In this document: piece by piece, positions 1 through 8,774 of the stretch
Numbering within the stretch: the stretch's first letter is position 1
How the letters are laid out: every line of letters begins with the position of its first letter
DNA from: CAYMST01 sp964393115
Lineage (GTDB): Bacteria; Bacteroidota; Bacteroidia; Cytophagales; Cyclobacteriaceae
Direction: 5' to 3'
Length of the DNA: 12,715 bases
Assembly (NCBI GenBank): GCA_964393115.1
Contig: CAYMST010000133.1
Span: 1-12,715 of the forward strand
The notes under the pieces: model-generated
Seen by the model: the letters and a program-made list of their open reading frames with translations, nothing else
The model's database searches: none
What the model was told of the DNA's origin: nothing
Position numbers and translations under genes: made by a program

Positions 1-88
1 TGTATATAATACAATTATTAAAGGGTGTTTCTTGTAAATATTGTTTCAATAAGATTTCTATCAAACCGAAAAAACAAACCTGAGACCT

Positions 89-180
89 AAATCTTAACGA
101 TGTTCTTGCTTAAAACTTATAAAAATGATGTAAAGCTAATTAGTTAAGCCTCAACGACTCAGCTATTTTTCAACCGACTC
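89..180 (+). promoter_or_regulatory. Possible regulatory region upstream of the first paralog
   Basis: The 225 bases before the first gene contain no ORF of note. Two things stand out. The 11-mer AAATCTTAACG at 89-99 recurs with one transition (AAATCTCAACG, 4826-4836) before the second paralog, at nearly the same distance from the start codon (137 and 138 bases). A direct repeat CAACGACTC / CAACCGACTC (152-160 and 171-180) has its CGACTC cores exactly 20 bases apart, about two helical turns. The sequence TATTTTTC (164-171) is one base away from the Bacteroidota -7 consensus TAnnTTTG, but I see no TTG at the proper -33 spacing. A regulator-binding role is inference. Confidence 0.25.
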
Positions 181-225
181 GATTTCTGATTGATCATGTT
201 TACTAGAAGTTAAAAAATTAGTAAA

Positions 226-3200
226 ATGACCAAGAAAAATCTATTACTGTGCGCATTGTTACTTATACTGTTCGACGTAGGTATAAGTGCTAAAGAAAAA
301 ATCAATCTGAAAAACAAGAACTTTTCAGTTGAAGCTATTCAAACCCCTTACGGGGGAACTCCAACATCACTACCTGGGATCCTCCAGGCAGAGTTTTACG
401 ACGATGGAGGAGCGGGTGTAGCCTATTCGGATAACACTCCTGCAAACATCAATAACTCTACGCTTAGAGGAGATGACGTGGACCTAAAGGACGTTGGAAG
501 TGGAAACCATATTGTGGGCAATAATGCTACCAATGAATGGCTGGAGTATACGGTGAACGTACCCAATGGTGTGTATGATTTTATGATCAACTATTCCACC
601 GCCCAAAATGGAAAACAGTTGACTCTCCTACTCGGTGATGGTCCAAATGGGTCAAACTTTCAAACGCTTGCGGTTATCGACCTTCCATCAACAGGTGGAT
701 GGAACAGCTTTCAGAGTCTGAAAGTTACCAACCTTAACATCAGCAATGGTGGTAATAGTAAAGTCATCCGATTAGAAACTACAAATGGGTATTTTGATAT
801 CGATTGGTTNNNNNNNNNNAAAACCCCAGCCATGATAAATTTAATGAATTTAATTTTATCAAAAATAAAGGGACCAATCTCTACTTAAGAGCAACTGACC
901 TAATATCTGGATCTAATGTAAGAGCGGCAACTCAACAAGATAATAATTGGTTTAAATGGCAACGTGTCGTGAATGGCAATCATTTCTACTTTGAAAATGT
1001 AGCCTCTGGACTTACGTTCAAGCCTCAAAATTCGAATGACGGAGCTCAACTGGTACAAACAGCCGTAAACACTGCTGATAATACCACGCAATGGTCTCTT
1101 GAGTTGAGTAACGACGGAACAACTAATTACCTAGTAAATAAAGAAAGCGGTAAATACATCCGACCTCGAAACTCCAATGAAAATACCATCATTGATCTCA
1201 GGCCAAATTCATGGAGAGGAAATTTCACTCGGTGGTCATTAGAACCCACTGTAGCTACCCCGAATATTGCCTATTCGCTATCTACAACTACTCAAGGAAA
1301 TGGCTCTGTGCATCCAAACGGTGGAACATTCCAAGCCGGTGAAACCATATCTCTCACCGCAACACCAAGTACAGGGTACGAGTTTACAGGGTGGAGCGGT
1401 GATGCCACGGGAACAAGTAATCCTCTATCGCTTGTCATGGATAACAATAAGAATATCACGGCTACCTTCTCATTAAAGGAACATACTATTTCTGTGAGCA
1501 CCTCTGGAAATGGTAGCGTTTCCCCATCACAGGGTACCTATGATTTCGGGACTAGCATAAGCATCTCCGCAACTCCAGCAGTAGGCTATGAGTTCGCAGG
1601 GTGGAGTGGTGATGCCACTGGAATGAGCAATCCTTTGTCTTTGACCGTAAACAATAATAAAAATATCGTCGCCAATTTTGTTCTTCAAACATTTCAACTG
1701 ACCACTTCGACTACAGGTAATGGATCAATCAATCCAGTTAGTGGAACTTATGACTATGGTACGAACGTGACCCTAACGGCCATCCCAGATGCTGGCTATG
1801 CATTTGATGGATGGAGTGGTGATGCTACCGGTAGCTCCAACCCAACGACAGTAACGATGAATAGCCATAAAAATATAGTAGCTTCTTTTTCTGAAATTCC
1901 TAATCAACAAACCCGAACAATCGTTGTACGAGCGAGAGAGATCGCCAATCAAGCCGAGTTCGATCTCATCATCGGAGATGTAGTAGTAGGTAGTTCAGGA
2001 CCCCTTACTTCCACTTACGCCAATTACCAATTTATCACAGCACAAACAGGAAATATTCAAGTCTACTTCTCAGATAACTTTGTACCAAACGCGAACATGC
2101 GGGTTGACTATATTTCTATTGATGGGCAAGTTATCCAAGCTGAAAGTCGCGAAATAAACACCTCGGCATGGGGAACAACATGTGGTAATAGTTCTTTTAC
2201 AGAACTTATGCACTGTGAGGGATATATCGACTTTGGCTACTTGCCTCCAGTTGGTGCTCAAGTCAATAATGCGCCAACCATCAATAGTATTCCAAATCAA
2301 ACTATTAATGTAAACGCTGGAATTCAAACAATCTCATTATCAGGTATCAGCGACGGTGACGGATGTTCCCAGCAAGTCAATCTTAGTGTAAGTAGCTCAA
2401 ATACCAATATTATTTCGACAACTGCCTCTTATTCATCTTGTAACAGCACTGGAAGCTTAACCGTGACACCACAGGGCACGGGCACGGCAACGGTGAGCAT
2501 TACAGTACAGGATAATGGTGGGGTGCTTCATGGTGGAACAGATACGTATCAGACTACGTTTACCGTAACAGTCTTAAACAACAATCCTAGCTTACCTACA
2601 AGAGGAGCGAGTGTGGATGAATCGAATATTCAAACCACCATCTACGTAAGTCCTTCTGGAAATAATAATAATAATGGGCTTTCTCCTACTGGCGCGGTAA
2701 GGAGTGTGAAAAAGGGATTAGAGTTATCTTATAATTCACTGCTTGCAGGAAATAACACAAAACTTTACATGAGCAACGGTACTTACAACTGGAGTGGTGC
2801 CGGGGTAAACTGGAACCACGGAAGTAACTCACCCGCAAAAAATGCGGTATTTGTCATGGAAGGACAGTCTAAAAGTGGGGTGGTGATCAATGGCTCACAA
2901 ATGAGTGGCGAGGAGCTATTCCGAATTGAAGACAATAAACGAAACGTCGTAATGCGAAACTTCACCATAACTCAAGCGAAAAAAATCACCTTCTACTTCG
3001 GGAAGTGGGGGATCGTGACAGACCAGAGTAACTGGCTTTTAGAGGACATAGACATTCTGAACAATGCTACTTCAGGACAGAATAATCAACAGTTTGATGC
3101 CTTTATCCTTTACTACGTAAAAAGTCTAACTGTGAGACGATGTCGTTTTAATGGAAACAATCACAATGGTGCTACCATATTCTGTCAGGATGCCATTATC

Positions 3201-4271
3201 ATAGACTCTGAGTTTAACGATAACATGAAAACGCAACGAAGAAGCTCAAATGTTGGCGGACTAGGCTTCCATGGTGATAATGTCCTTGTTAAGCAATGTG
3301 AGTTTAACAATAACGGTACTCCTGGTGGAGCACAATCTTGGGGATTCCGATCTGACTGGGTACATGAGTATGTGGATATTGAAGACTGTGAAATGAACGG
3401 CAACAGTCGTGCAGGTATTATTTTAGAAGTCACTAAGGGACCTACTACCCTTAAAAACTGTAGTTTTAACAATAATCAAAACGGGCTACAAATCGCTACC
3501 ACTCTGGATGTTACCATTACTAATTGCGAAATGAAAAATAACAATGGAAACGCTATGCGCTTCACGAATAAGTATCGCGAAAGAGGTATATCAGATTATC
3601 CAGGTGCCGGTAGCTTTCAAATTCCGATTGGCGCTAACTGGGCAGCAAAAGCTAATGAAACGGTCATGACCAATAATGTGAATCTAACCGTTAAAAACTG
3701 TGTGATTGGTTCCAATAAAACTTCTGCGAACACGAACATTCTTCGTAAGAATACCGTGGGCTCTGATCAGGATGTCAACTATTACGAACAGATGCTGAAA
3801 AACGAACTTAATTTTGATTTCAATCAATACTATCATACCAATAAGACCAAGCCGTTTGACATAAGTTTTAACCAATCGACTATTGTACTCGGAAACTTTA
3901 ATCAATGGAAATCGATTACAGGTGGTGATGTCAACTCAACATTTACCAACAATGATTTGTCAAATGTCTCTGTTTTTACCAATGCGAGATTGCTACCTAC
4001 AGAATCTACGAAACAATCAAAATTCACAAATCAACAGATGGTTTTACAAGTGTCCCCCAATCCTTCCAATGGATCTCCAATCCTTATTTCCTTTAGTCAT
4101 GTAGAGAACGGAGCGATCCAATTATTGGATATACAGGGCAAAATAATCTCTCAAAAAATGATCACCAGCACTCATAGCATTGAGATTAATGACGATTTAG
4201 TTTCAGGTATTTATCTGGTCAAGTTGATCACGAGTACTGGAATTCGTACTGAAAAACTTTTAATTAAATAA
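226..4271 (+). CDS. Secreted multimodular CBM6/beta-helix protein with T9SS sorting domain (paralog 1, interrupted by an N gap)
   Basis: Probably an extracellular polysaccharide-binding and -degrading protein. The start ATG at 226 gives a Sec signal peptide (KK, then a Leu-rich core, likely cut after GISA). Next is a CBM6-like module (residue 40 to the gap; EWLEYTVNVPNG and the closing FDIDW are typical). After the gap come a ricin-like beta-trefoil (about 849-1253, with NKGTNLYLRA and TRWSLEP), three InlB-type repeats (1272-1895), a CBM36/60-like module (1911-2240; IVVRAREI, MRVDYISIDG and the paired Cys of TTCGN and MHCEGYIDFG), an Ig-like module (2265-2580), a right-handed beta-helix (about 2634-3980) opened by YVSPSGNNNNNG and showing a Cys ladder (RRCRF, KQCEF, EDCEM, KNCSF, TNCEM, KNCVI), and a type A T9SS sorting domain (from 4050; SPNPSNG, LDIQGKI, GIYLVKL, KLLIK). 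The frame shifts across the ten Ns at 810-819. The intact paralog downstream shows that both halves belong to one protein of about 1,345 residues plus the gap. The enzymatic family of the beta-helix is not recognised; a purely binding role is possible. Confidence 0.85.
810..819. other. Assembly gap of ten Ns inside paralog 1
   Basis: Ten consecutive Ns lie at the junction of the CBM6-like module and the ricin-like module. Reading from 226, the frame after the Ns reaches a stop at 886-888; the frame that matches the paralog is displaced. The known bases flanking the Ns (two before, two after, outside whole codons) mean that an intact reading frame needs a true gap of length 2 modulo 3 (for example 8 or 11 bases), while ten is 1 modulo 3. 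The N count is therefore probably a placeholder. The paralog has the same junction with no break (5540-5573). Confidence 0.95.
1272..1895 (+). repeat. Three tandem InlB-type repeat modules in paralog 1
   Basis: Three in-frame modules of 70, 69 and 69 residues occupy 1272-1481, 1482-1688 and 1689-1895. Each has the pattern GNGS(V/I)xP, a GT(F/Y) turn, a TATPxxGYxFxGWSGDATG core, SNP, and a closing NKNIxAxF. This matches the divergent InlB B-repeat family common in secreted bacterial proteins. Modules 1 and 2 are especially alike (GYEFxGWSGDATGxSNPLSL in both), which suggests a local tandem duplication. Module 3 ends in FSEIP and corresponds to the last module of the paralog. They probably act as spacers or adhesive stalk units. 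Confidence 0.85.
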
Positions 4272-4277
4272 GTAAAC

Positions 4278-4364
4278 TATATGGAACCCATAAGATAATT
4301 GTACAAAAGAGTTGGTTTGAACAGCGTATTGCTAGATTTTATATCAGCTCTTAAATGGACTTTA
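4278..4364 (+). repeat. Left copy of an ~88-base diverged inverted repeat
   Basis: The element begins 7 bases after the stop of paralog 1. Its reverse complement is found at 8906-8993. By hand alignment about 69 of 88 columns match, with one single-base gap and 18 substitutions, about 15 of them transitions. The best-conserved blocks are TAAGATAAT, ACAAAAGAGTT, GTTTGAAC and TATCAGCT. A strong hairpin follows six bases after the element. I do not recognise it as an insertion-sequence end or a known RNA family; a mobile miniature element or a conserved 3' UTR structure are the main candidates. Confidence 0.75.
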
Positions 4365-4370
4365 TATTAC

Positions 4371-4405
4371 AAGCGCTCATTAACATGAGCGCTTTATATA
4401 CTTTC
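4371..4405 (+). terminator. Hairpin terminator after paralog 1
   Basis: A perfect 10-base-pair stem (AAGCGCTCAT / ATGAGCGCTT, 4371-4380 and 4385-4394) with a TAAC loop lies 100 bases after the stop of paralog 1. It is followed by the T-rich run TATATACTTT. The T tract is imperfect, but stem strength and position fit rho-independent termination. Confidence 0.6.
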
Positions 4406-4415
4406 GAAAATTGAT

Positions 4416-4562
4416 ATGAAGCTTAAATCGACCAATACATTGTCCTATAATTCAGATAAAAGTCATTCGTTGGATACATTAAACGTTAGTAGGCTTAACC
4501 ATATTGATAAAACTCAACGGTCTTATTTCTTTCCAAGTTATGCCTTACAAACTATTTTTTAA
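4416..4562 (+). CDS. Possible 48-residue small ORF, unrecognised
   Basis: An ATG at 4416 opens a 48-codon frame ending in TAA (4560-4562), starting MKLKSTNTLSYN and ending SYALQTIF. The product would be polar, with many Ser and Asn and basic residues, and without a signal peptide or membrane helix. There is no convincing ribosome binding site, which is not informative in Bacteroidota. It follows the terminator hairpin directly, so it would need its own promoter. A frame of this length can arise by chance in AT-rich spacer DNA, so this is a weak call. Confidence 0.15.
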   Translation: MKLKSTNTLSYNSDKSHSLDTLNVSRLNHIDKTQRSYFFPSYALQTIF

Positions 4563-4596
4563 TTGGAAAGAATAATTCCTAGGTGGTCACTTAGGA
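4523..4596. promoter_or_regulatory. Long stem-loop followed by a 20-base palindrome
   Basis: The arm TTATTTCTTTCCAA (4523-4536) pairs with TTGGAAAGAATAA (4563-4575): 13 base pairs with one bulged T and a 26-base loop. Immediately after, 4577-4596 is a 20-base imperfect palindrome of form TCCTARGTG-RY-CACYTAGGA, broken only at symmetric positions. The first could be a terminator-like or RNA structure and the second an operator for a dimeric regulator. Both are inference from symmetry alone. Confidence 0.3.
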
Positions 4597-4963
4597 TTAA
4601 CAGGGATGAATAAATAGGTAGAAGGGTTCATATTTACTTACAATCGCATTCTAACTTCTTCATTTTTTGAAAATTACAAGAAGTATCTTGCTGATTTGTA
4701 GGCCATAGGTATTGTTTCACTTCTAGCTTTAAACCAGAAAATTCCTATAAAATCATTCAAGACAAGCTAATCTGATAAATGTATACTAAAGCTTAATGAC
4801 TTCTTCTGAGGTGACGATTCACTTAAAATCTCAACGTTTTCATTCATAGACCTATTGAAAGCTCGAACATTGAGATATTCAAAATCTCTTAATTAAGAAG
4901 TATGCCATTTGTAAAATAGCTAACCAAACATTGTTCAGAATAGTGTGTCAAAACTTAATTATT
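4597..4963. other. Spacer upstream of paralog 2, no gene seen
   Basis: No reading frame worth calling exists on either strand here. The stretch is AT-rich and should contain the promoter and leader of paralog 2. It includes a weak inverted repeat ACTTCTT/AAGAAGT (about 4652-4686) and the motif AAATCTCAACG at 4826-4836, 138 bases before the start codon, mirroring the position of the same motif before paralog 1. No clear TAnnTTTG promoter box was found. Confidence 0.4.
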
Positions 4964-7900
4964 ATGAAAAAAAATCTATTACTAATGATCTGTGCATTCG
5001 TACTCATAAAGTCGTCTGCCCTTTCGAATGAAAGAATCAAATCAACCAACCGGTCAGTAGGATATATTCTGGCTAATCAAGCTCCTTATGGAGGAAGTGC
5101 GTTCTCCTTTCCAGGTATTTTGGAGGCCGAAAATTATGATGAAGGCGGTATCGATGTCGCATACTCCGATAATACTTCGGGAAATGCTAACAACTCGTCT
5201 CTTCGTAATGATGATGTTGATTTAAAAGATGTCGGAGCCGGAAATCATATCGTCGGTAATAATGCTACTGGTGAATGGCTCGAATACACGGTGGATATCC
5301 CAAATGGGAGTTATGATTTTACCATACGATACTCTACTGCTCAGGTTGGCAAGCAATTGACAGTAAAGCTTGGTGATGGTCCTGAAGGGACTAATTTCCA
5401 AACGCTAGCAACCATTGACTTACCCACCACCAGTGGATGGAATAATTTTGAGAGTTTTACTGTCAATGATCTAGAAGTAACCAATGGAGGGAGTAACAAA
5501 GTACTTCGATTAGAAACGACAATTGGTTTCTATGATATAGATTGGATTCAGTTTGAATCGATATCAGAAGAATACTTCTATGTTCAAAATAAAGGAACAG
5601 GACTTTATCTTAGAGCTGCAGATTTAGTCGAAGGATCTTACATTACAGCAGCTACTCTTCAAAACAGTGATTGGTTCAAGTGGCAAAGAGTAGATATTGG
5701 GAATTTCTTTTACTTAGTCAATGCTGCTTCGGGATATACATTCAGACCCCAAAATCTTAATGATGCTGCATTACTTGAACAAACAACCATAGATGCTAGT
5801 GACCATGCTACACAGTGGTCATTCGAATTATCTAATGATGGTACGACTAGTTATTTCGTAAATCGAGCATTTGGTAAACATATCAGACCAAATTCTGCAA
5901 ATAACAATACACCAGTAGATCTTAGACCATCTAGCTGGAGAGGTAATTTTACGCGCTGGTCGCTGGAACCTGCTGGAGACATCACACCAGTTAGTTATAC
6001 CCTATCCTCATCCATAATTGGTAGTGGCTCGGTTGATCCCTCAGAAGGAACATTCGAAGAAGGAACCTCAGTAAGCATTACGGCAACACCATCAACCGGA
6101 TACAGCTTTGTGAATTGGAGTGGCGACGCTAGCGGTTCAGCTAATCCTTTAACGCTCGATATGGATGATAATAAAAATATCACCGCCAATTTCGAGATTC
6201 AAACGTTCACGTTGAATACTCAAGTGAATGGCAATGGAAGTATCTATCCTAACGGTGGTACGTACGATTATAACAGTAATGTGTTATTAGAAGCAATACC
6301 TGAAGATGGATACCAATTCGATGGCTGGAGCGGTGACGTCTCAGGTACAAATCCGTTTGTCACGGTAAACATGGTGGAGAACATGACTGCTATTGCCAAC
6401 TTTTCAGAAATTCCAGCGCAATACACTATTGTTGTTCGAGCAAGAGAGATTTCAAATCAGGCCGAGTTTGATTTGTTAGTCGGTGGAACCGTAGTCGGAA
6501 GTTCGGGACCATTAACATCGACCTATGCTAACTACGAATTTACGACTTCACTAACAGGCAACATTCAAGTATATTTTTCGGATAGCTTCGTTCCCAATGC
6601 TGATATGCGCGTGGATTACATATCTGTAGATGGACAAATCATTCAATCTGAGAGTAGGGAAATCAATACCTCTGCATGGGGAACCGCCTGTGGAAACAAT
6701 TCCTTTACGGAACTGATGCACTGTGAAGGGCATATAGATTACGGAATTTTAGGAATACAAAATAATGCTCCAACAGTGGGGGCCATATCAAGCCAAACCA
6801 TTAGTCTAAGCGATGGTCCGCAAAACATATCATTATCTGGAATTAGTGATGGAGATGGTTGCACTCAAATAGTAAGTGTCAGCTCAAGCACTTCGAATAG
6901 CAATGTAGCTACATCTAGCGTAAATTATTCCTCTTGTAATAATAGTGGTACATTGACTCTTACTCCTCAAGGTGCCGGAACGACTATCATTACGGTCATA
7001 GTATCTGATAACGGTGGTACCCTTGATGGAGGTATAGATACATATCAAACTTCATTTTCAGTAACAATCGAAGATAACGGACCAGTTTTAGCACCTAGAG
7101 GGGCGAACGTAGATGAATCAACTATTCAAACCACAATATACGTCAGCCCTTCGGGAAATAACAATAACAACGGACTTTCCCCTACAAATGCTTTAAGAAC
7201 TGTTAAAAGAGGGTTACAAGTCGCGCATACCTATCTTTTGTTGGGAAATAATACCAAACTAAGCATCGCTAATGGTAACTATTCCTGGTCAGGTGGTTCC
7301 GTAAACTGGAACCACGGAAGTAATTCCCCAGCAAGAGACGCTGTATTTATCATGGAAGGGCAGTCTAAAAGTGGTGTCGTCATCAATGGTTCGGGAATGA
7401 CCGGAACAGAGATGTTCCGTAATGAAGACTACAAACGGAACGTGGTTATGCGAAACTTTACCATTACGCAAGCCAAAAGAACCACTTTCTTCATAGGTGC
7501 ATGGCCAGTAGTATCAGATCATAGTAACTGGCTGATAGAGGATATTGATATACTTAGCAATGCTACAGCAGCGGGTAATAATCAGCGAGTAGATGCTTTC
7601 ATCTTGTATTACGTTCAAAACTTGACCGTGAGAAGATGTCGATTCAATGGCAACAACCATAATGGAGCCACTATATTCTGTCGAGACGCTCTCATCCTCG
7701 ATTCTGAGTTTAACGATAACATGAAAACACAGCGTAACAGCTCTAATGTGGGAGGCCTTGGTTTTCATGGAGATAACGTACTGGTAAAAGGATGCGAATT
7801 CAATGATAACGGAACGTTAGGTGGTATTAAAGCGTGGGGATTCCGATCTGACTGGGTACATGAGTACGTCGATATTGAAGACTGCGAAATGAATGGAAAC

Positions 7901-8764
7901 AGTAGAGCGGGTATCATTTTAGAAACAGCAAAAGGACCGTCGACTATCAAAAACTGTACGTTCATGGGCAATATACAAGGGCTACAAATAGCTACCACAA
8001 GTGATATTACTGTTACAAACTGTGACATTAAAAATAATACGCGTGCCGCAATACGTTTTACCAATAAATACCGTGAAAGAGACGTGTCTGACTATCCTGG
8101 TGCTGGTAGTTTCCAAATCCCGATTGGAGCCGGTTGGAATGATGTGGCCTACCAAACCATCATGGCCAATAACCTCAACTTTACCGTGAAAAACTGTGTG
8201 ATAGGTACTAACTACAATCATGTTCACAACATTATTTACAGAAAAAATACGGTGGATTCTGATCAGGATGTGAACTATTACGAGCAAATGGTGAAAAACG
8301 AATTAAACTTTGATAACAACCAGTATTACCATCTCTATTCAAATAATGTGTTTGATATTGACTTAAGTCAAGGTAGCAATACTTTTGGTAATTTTAACCA
8401 GTGGAAAGCTTTAACAGGTGCTGACGCCAATTCTACGTTCACTTCTAGTGATTTGACTAATGTATCAGCATTTACCAATGCTAGATTTGATGGAAATGAT
8501 CAAAAGGTTATTTCTTCGGATAACGCCTTCAATTGGAGTGTTTATCCAAACCCTTCTAGCGGCCAAAAGGTACTTGTTCGGATGAATGATGTTACTAAAG
8601 GATTGGTACAAATCTTGGATGTTCAAGGGAAAATAGTATTCCAAAAAGGAATAGATTCTAAAAATCTAATTTCCATTGATCAGTCTTTAAATACAGGTAT
8701 TTACTTGGTTAAGCTGATCACCAAATTAGGAACTAGCTCGCAGAAGCTAATGATTACGAAATAG
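4964..8764 (+). CDS. Secreted multimodular CBM6/beta-helix protein with T9SS sorting domain (paralog 2)
   Basis: This intact 1,266-residue paralog of the upstream gene is probably an extracellular polysaccharide-active protein exported by T9SS. An in-frame TTG 33 bases upstream is rejected as start because ATG 4964 gives MKKNLLLMICAFVLI, aligned with the first paralog's signal peptide. Approximate residues: CBM6-like 40-197 (EAENYDEGG, EWLEYTVDIPNG, YDIDWIQF); ricin-like trefoil 204-338; InlB-type repeats 345-413 and 414-482; CBM36/60-like module 487-595 (MRVDYISVDG; Cys of TACGN and MHCEG); Ig-like 600-703; beta-helix about 720-1172 with a Cys ladder (RRCRF, KGCEF, EDCEM, KNCTF, TNCDI, KNCVI); T9SS type A domain 1193-1266 (VYPNPSSG, LDVQGKI, GIYLVKL). 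It differs from paralog 1 mainly by having one repeat fewer. The block FRSDWVHEYVDIEDCEMNG and KYRER are identical in both and may hold active-site residues. The beta-helix could belong to a polysaccharide lyase or glycoside hydrolase; I cannot assign the family. Confidence 0.9.
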   Translation: MKKNLLLMICAFVLIKSSALSNERIKSTNRSVGYILANQAPYGGSAFSFPGILEAENYDEGGIDVAYSDNTSGNANNSSLRNDDVDLKDVGAGNHIVGNNATGEWLEYTVDIPNGSYDFTIRYSTAQVGKQLTVKLGDGPEGTNFQTLATIDLPTTSGWNNFESFTVNDLEVTNGGSNKVLRLETTIGFYDIDWIQFESISEEYFYVQNKGTGLYLRAADLVEGSYITAATLQNSDWFKWQRVDIGNFFYLVNAASGYTFRPQNLNDAALLEQTTIDASDHATQWSFELSNDGTTSYFVNRAFGKHIRPNSANNNTPVDLRPSSWRGNFTRWSLEPAGDITPVSYTLSSSIIGSGSVDPSEGTFEEGTSVSITATPSTGYSFVNWSGDASGSANPLTLDMDDNKNITANFEIQTFTLNTQVNGNGSIYPNGGTYDYNSNVLLEAIPEDGYQFDGWSGDVSGTNPFVTVNMVENMTAIANFSEIPAQYTIVVRAREISNQAEFDLLVGGTVVGSSGPLTSTYANYEFTTSLTGNIQVYFSDSFVPNADMRVDYISVDGQIIQSESREINTSAWGTACGNNSFTELMHCEGHIDYGILGIQNNAPTVGAISSQTISLSDGPQNISLSGISDGDGCTQIVSVSSSTSNSNVATSSVNYSSCNNSGTLTLTPQGAGTTIITVIVSDNGGTLDGGIDTYQTSFSVTIEDNGPVLAPRGANVDESTIQTTIYVSPSGNNNNNGLSPTNALRTVKRGLQVAHTYLLLGNNTKLSIANGNYSWSGGSVNWNHGSNSPARDAVFIMEGQSKSGVVINGSGMTGTEMFRNEDYKRNVVMRNFTITQAKRTTFFIGAWPVVSDHSNWLIEDIDILSNATAAGNNQRVDAFILYYVQNLTVRRCRFNGNNHNGATIFCRDALILDSEFNDNMKTQRNSSNVGGLGFHGDNVLVKGCEFNDNGTLGGIKAWGFRSDWVHEYVDIEDCEMNGNSRAGIILETAKGPSTIKNCTFMGNIQGLQIATTSDITVTNCDIKNNTRAAIRFTNKYRERDVSDYPGAGSFQIPIGAGWNDVAYQTIMANNLNFTVKNCVIGTNYNHVHNIIYRKNTVDSDQDVNYYEQMVKNELNFDNNQYYHLYSNNVFDIDLSQGSNTFGNFNQWKALTGADANSTFTSSDLTNVSAFTNARFDGNDQKVISSDNAFNWSVYPNPSSGQKVLVRMNDVTKGLVQILDVQGKIVFQKGIDSKNLISIDQSLNTGIYLVKLITKLGTSSQKLMITK
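5996..6409 (+). repeat. Two tandem InlB-type repeat modules in paralog 2
   Basis: Two in-frame modules of 69 residues each occupy 5996-6202 and 6203-6409, with the same G(S/N)GS...GT(F/Y)...GYxFxxWSGD pattern as in paralog 1. The second ends in FSEIP like module 3 of paralog 1. The first resembles module 1 of paralog 1 (TATPSTGY shared). The missing middle module accounts for nearly all the length difference between the two proteins. Confidence 0.85.
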
Positions 8765-8774
8765 TGTATTTTAA

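Noticed and set aside
1272..1895. CRISPR-like or satellite DNA
   Set aside because: The repeats are in-frame protein modules of about 207-210 bases with diverged DNA, not short direct repeats with spacers.
900..3905. Minus-strand frames of 60-95 codons within paralog 1
   Set aside because: They lie opposite a gene with clear domain matches, have low-complexity translations and match no expected protein features; they are shadows.
4278..4364. Integron attC site
   Set aside because: Position after a stop codon and length fit, but I find no convincing paired core sites (RYYYAAC and GTTRRRY at the ends) and no integrase.
4931..4963. Upstream TTG start for paralog 2
   Set aside because: It would add 11 residues before the MKKNLLL signal peptide that aligns with the start of paralog 1.
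5995..8287. Minus-strand and alternate-frame ORFs within paralog 2, up to 101 codons
   Set aside because: Several occur at the same places as in paralog 1, as expected from conserved coding sequence on the other strand; none shows independent protein features.
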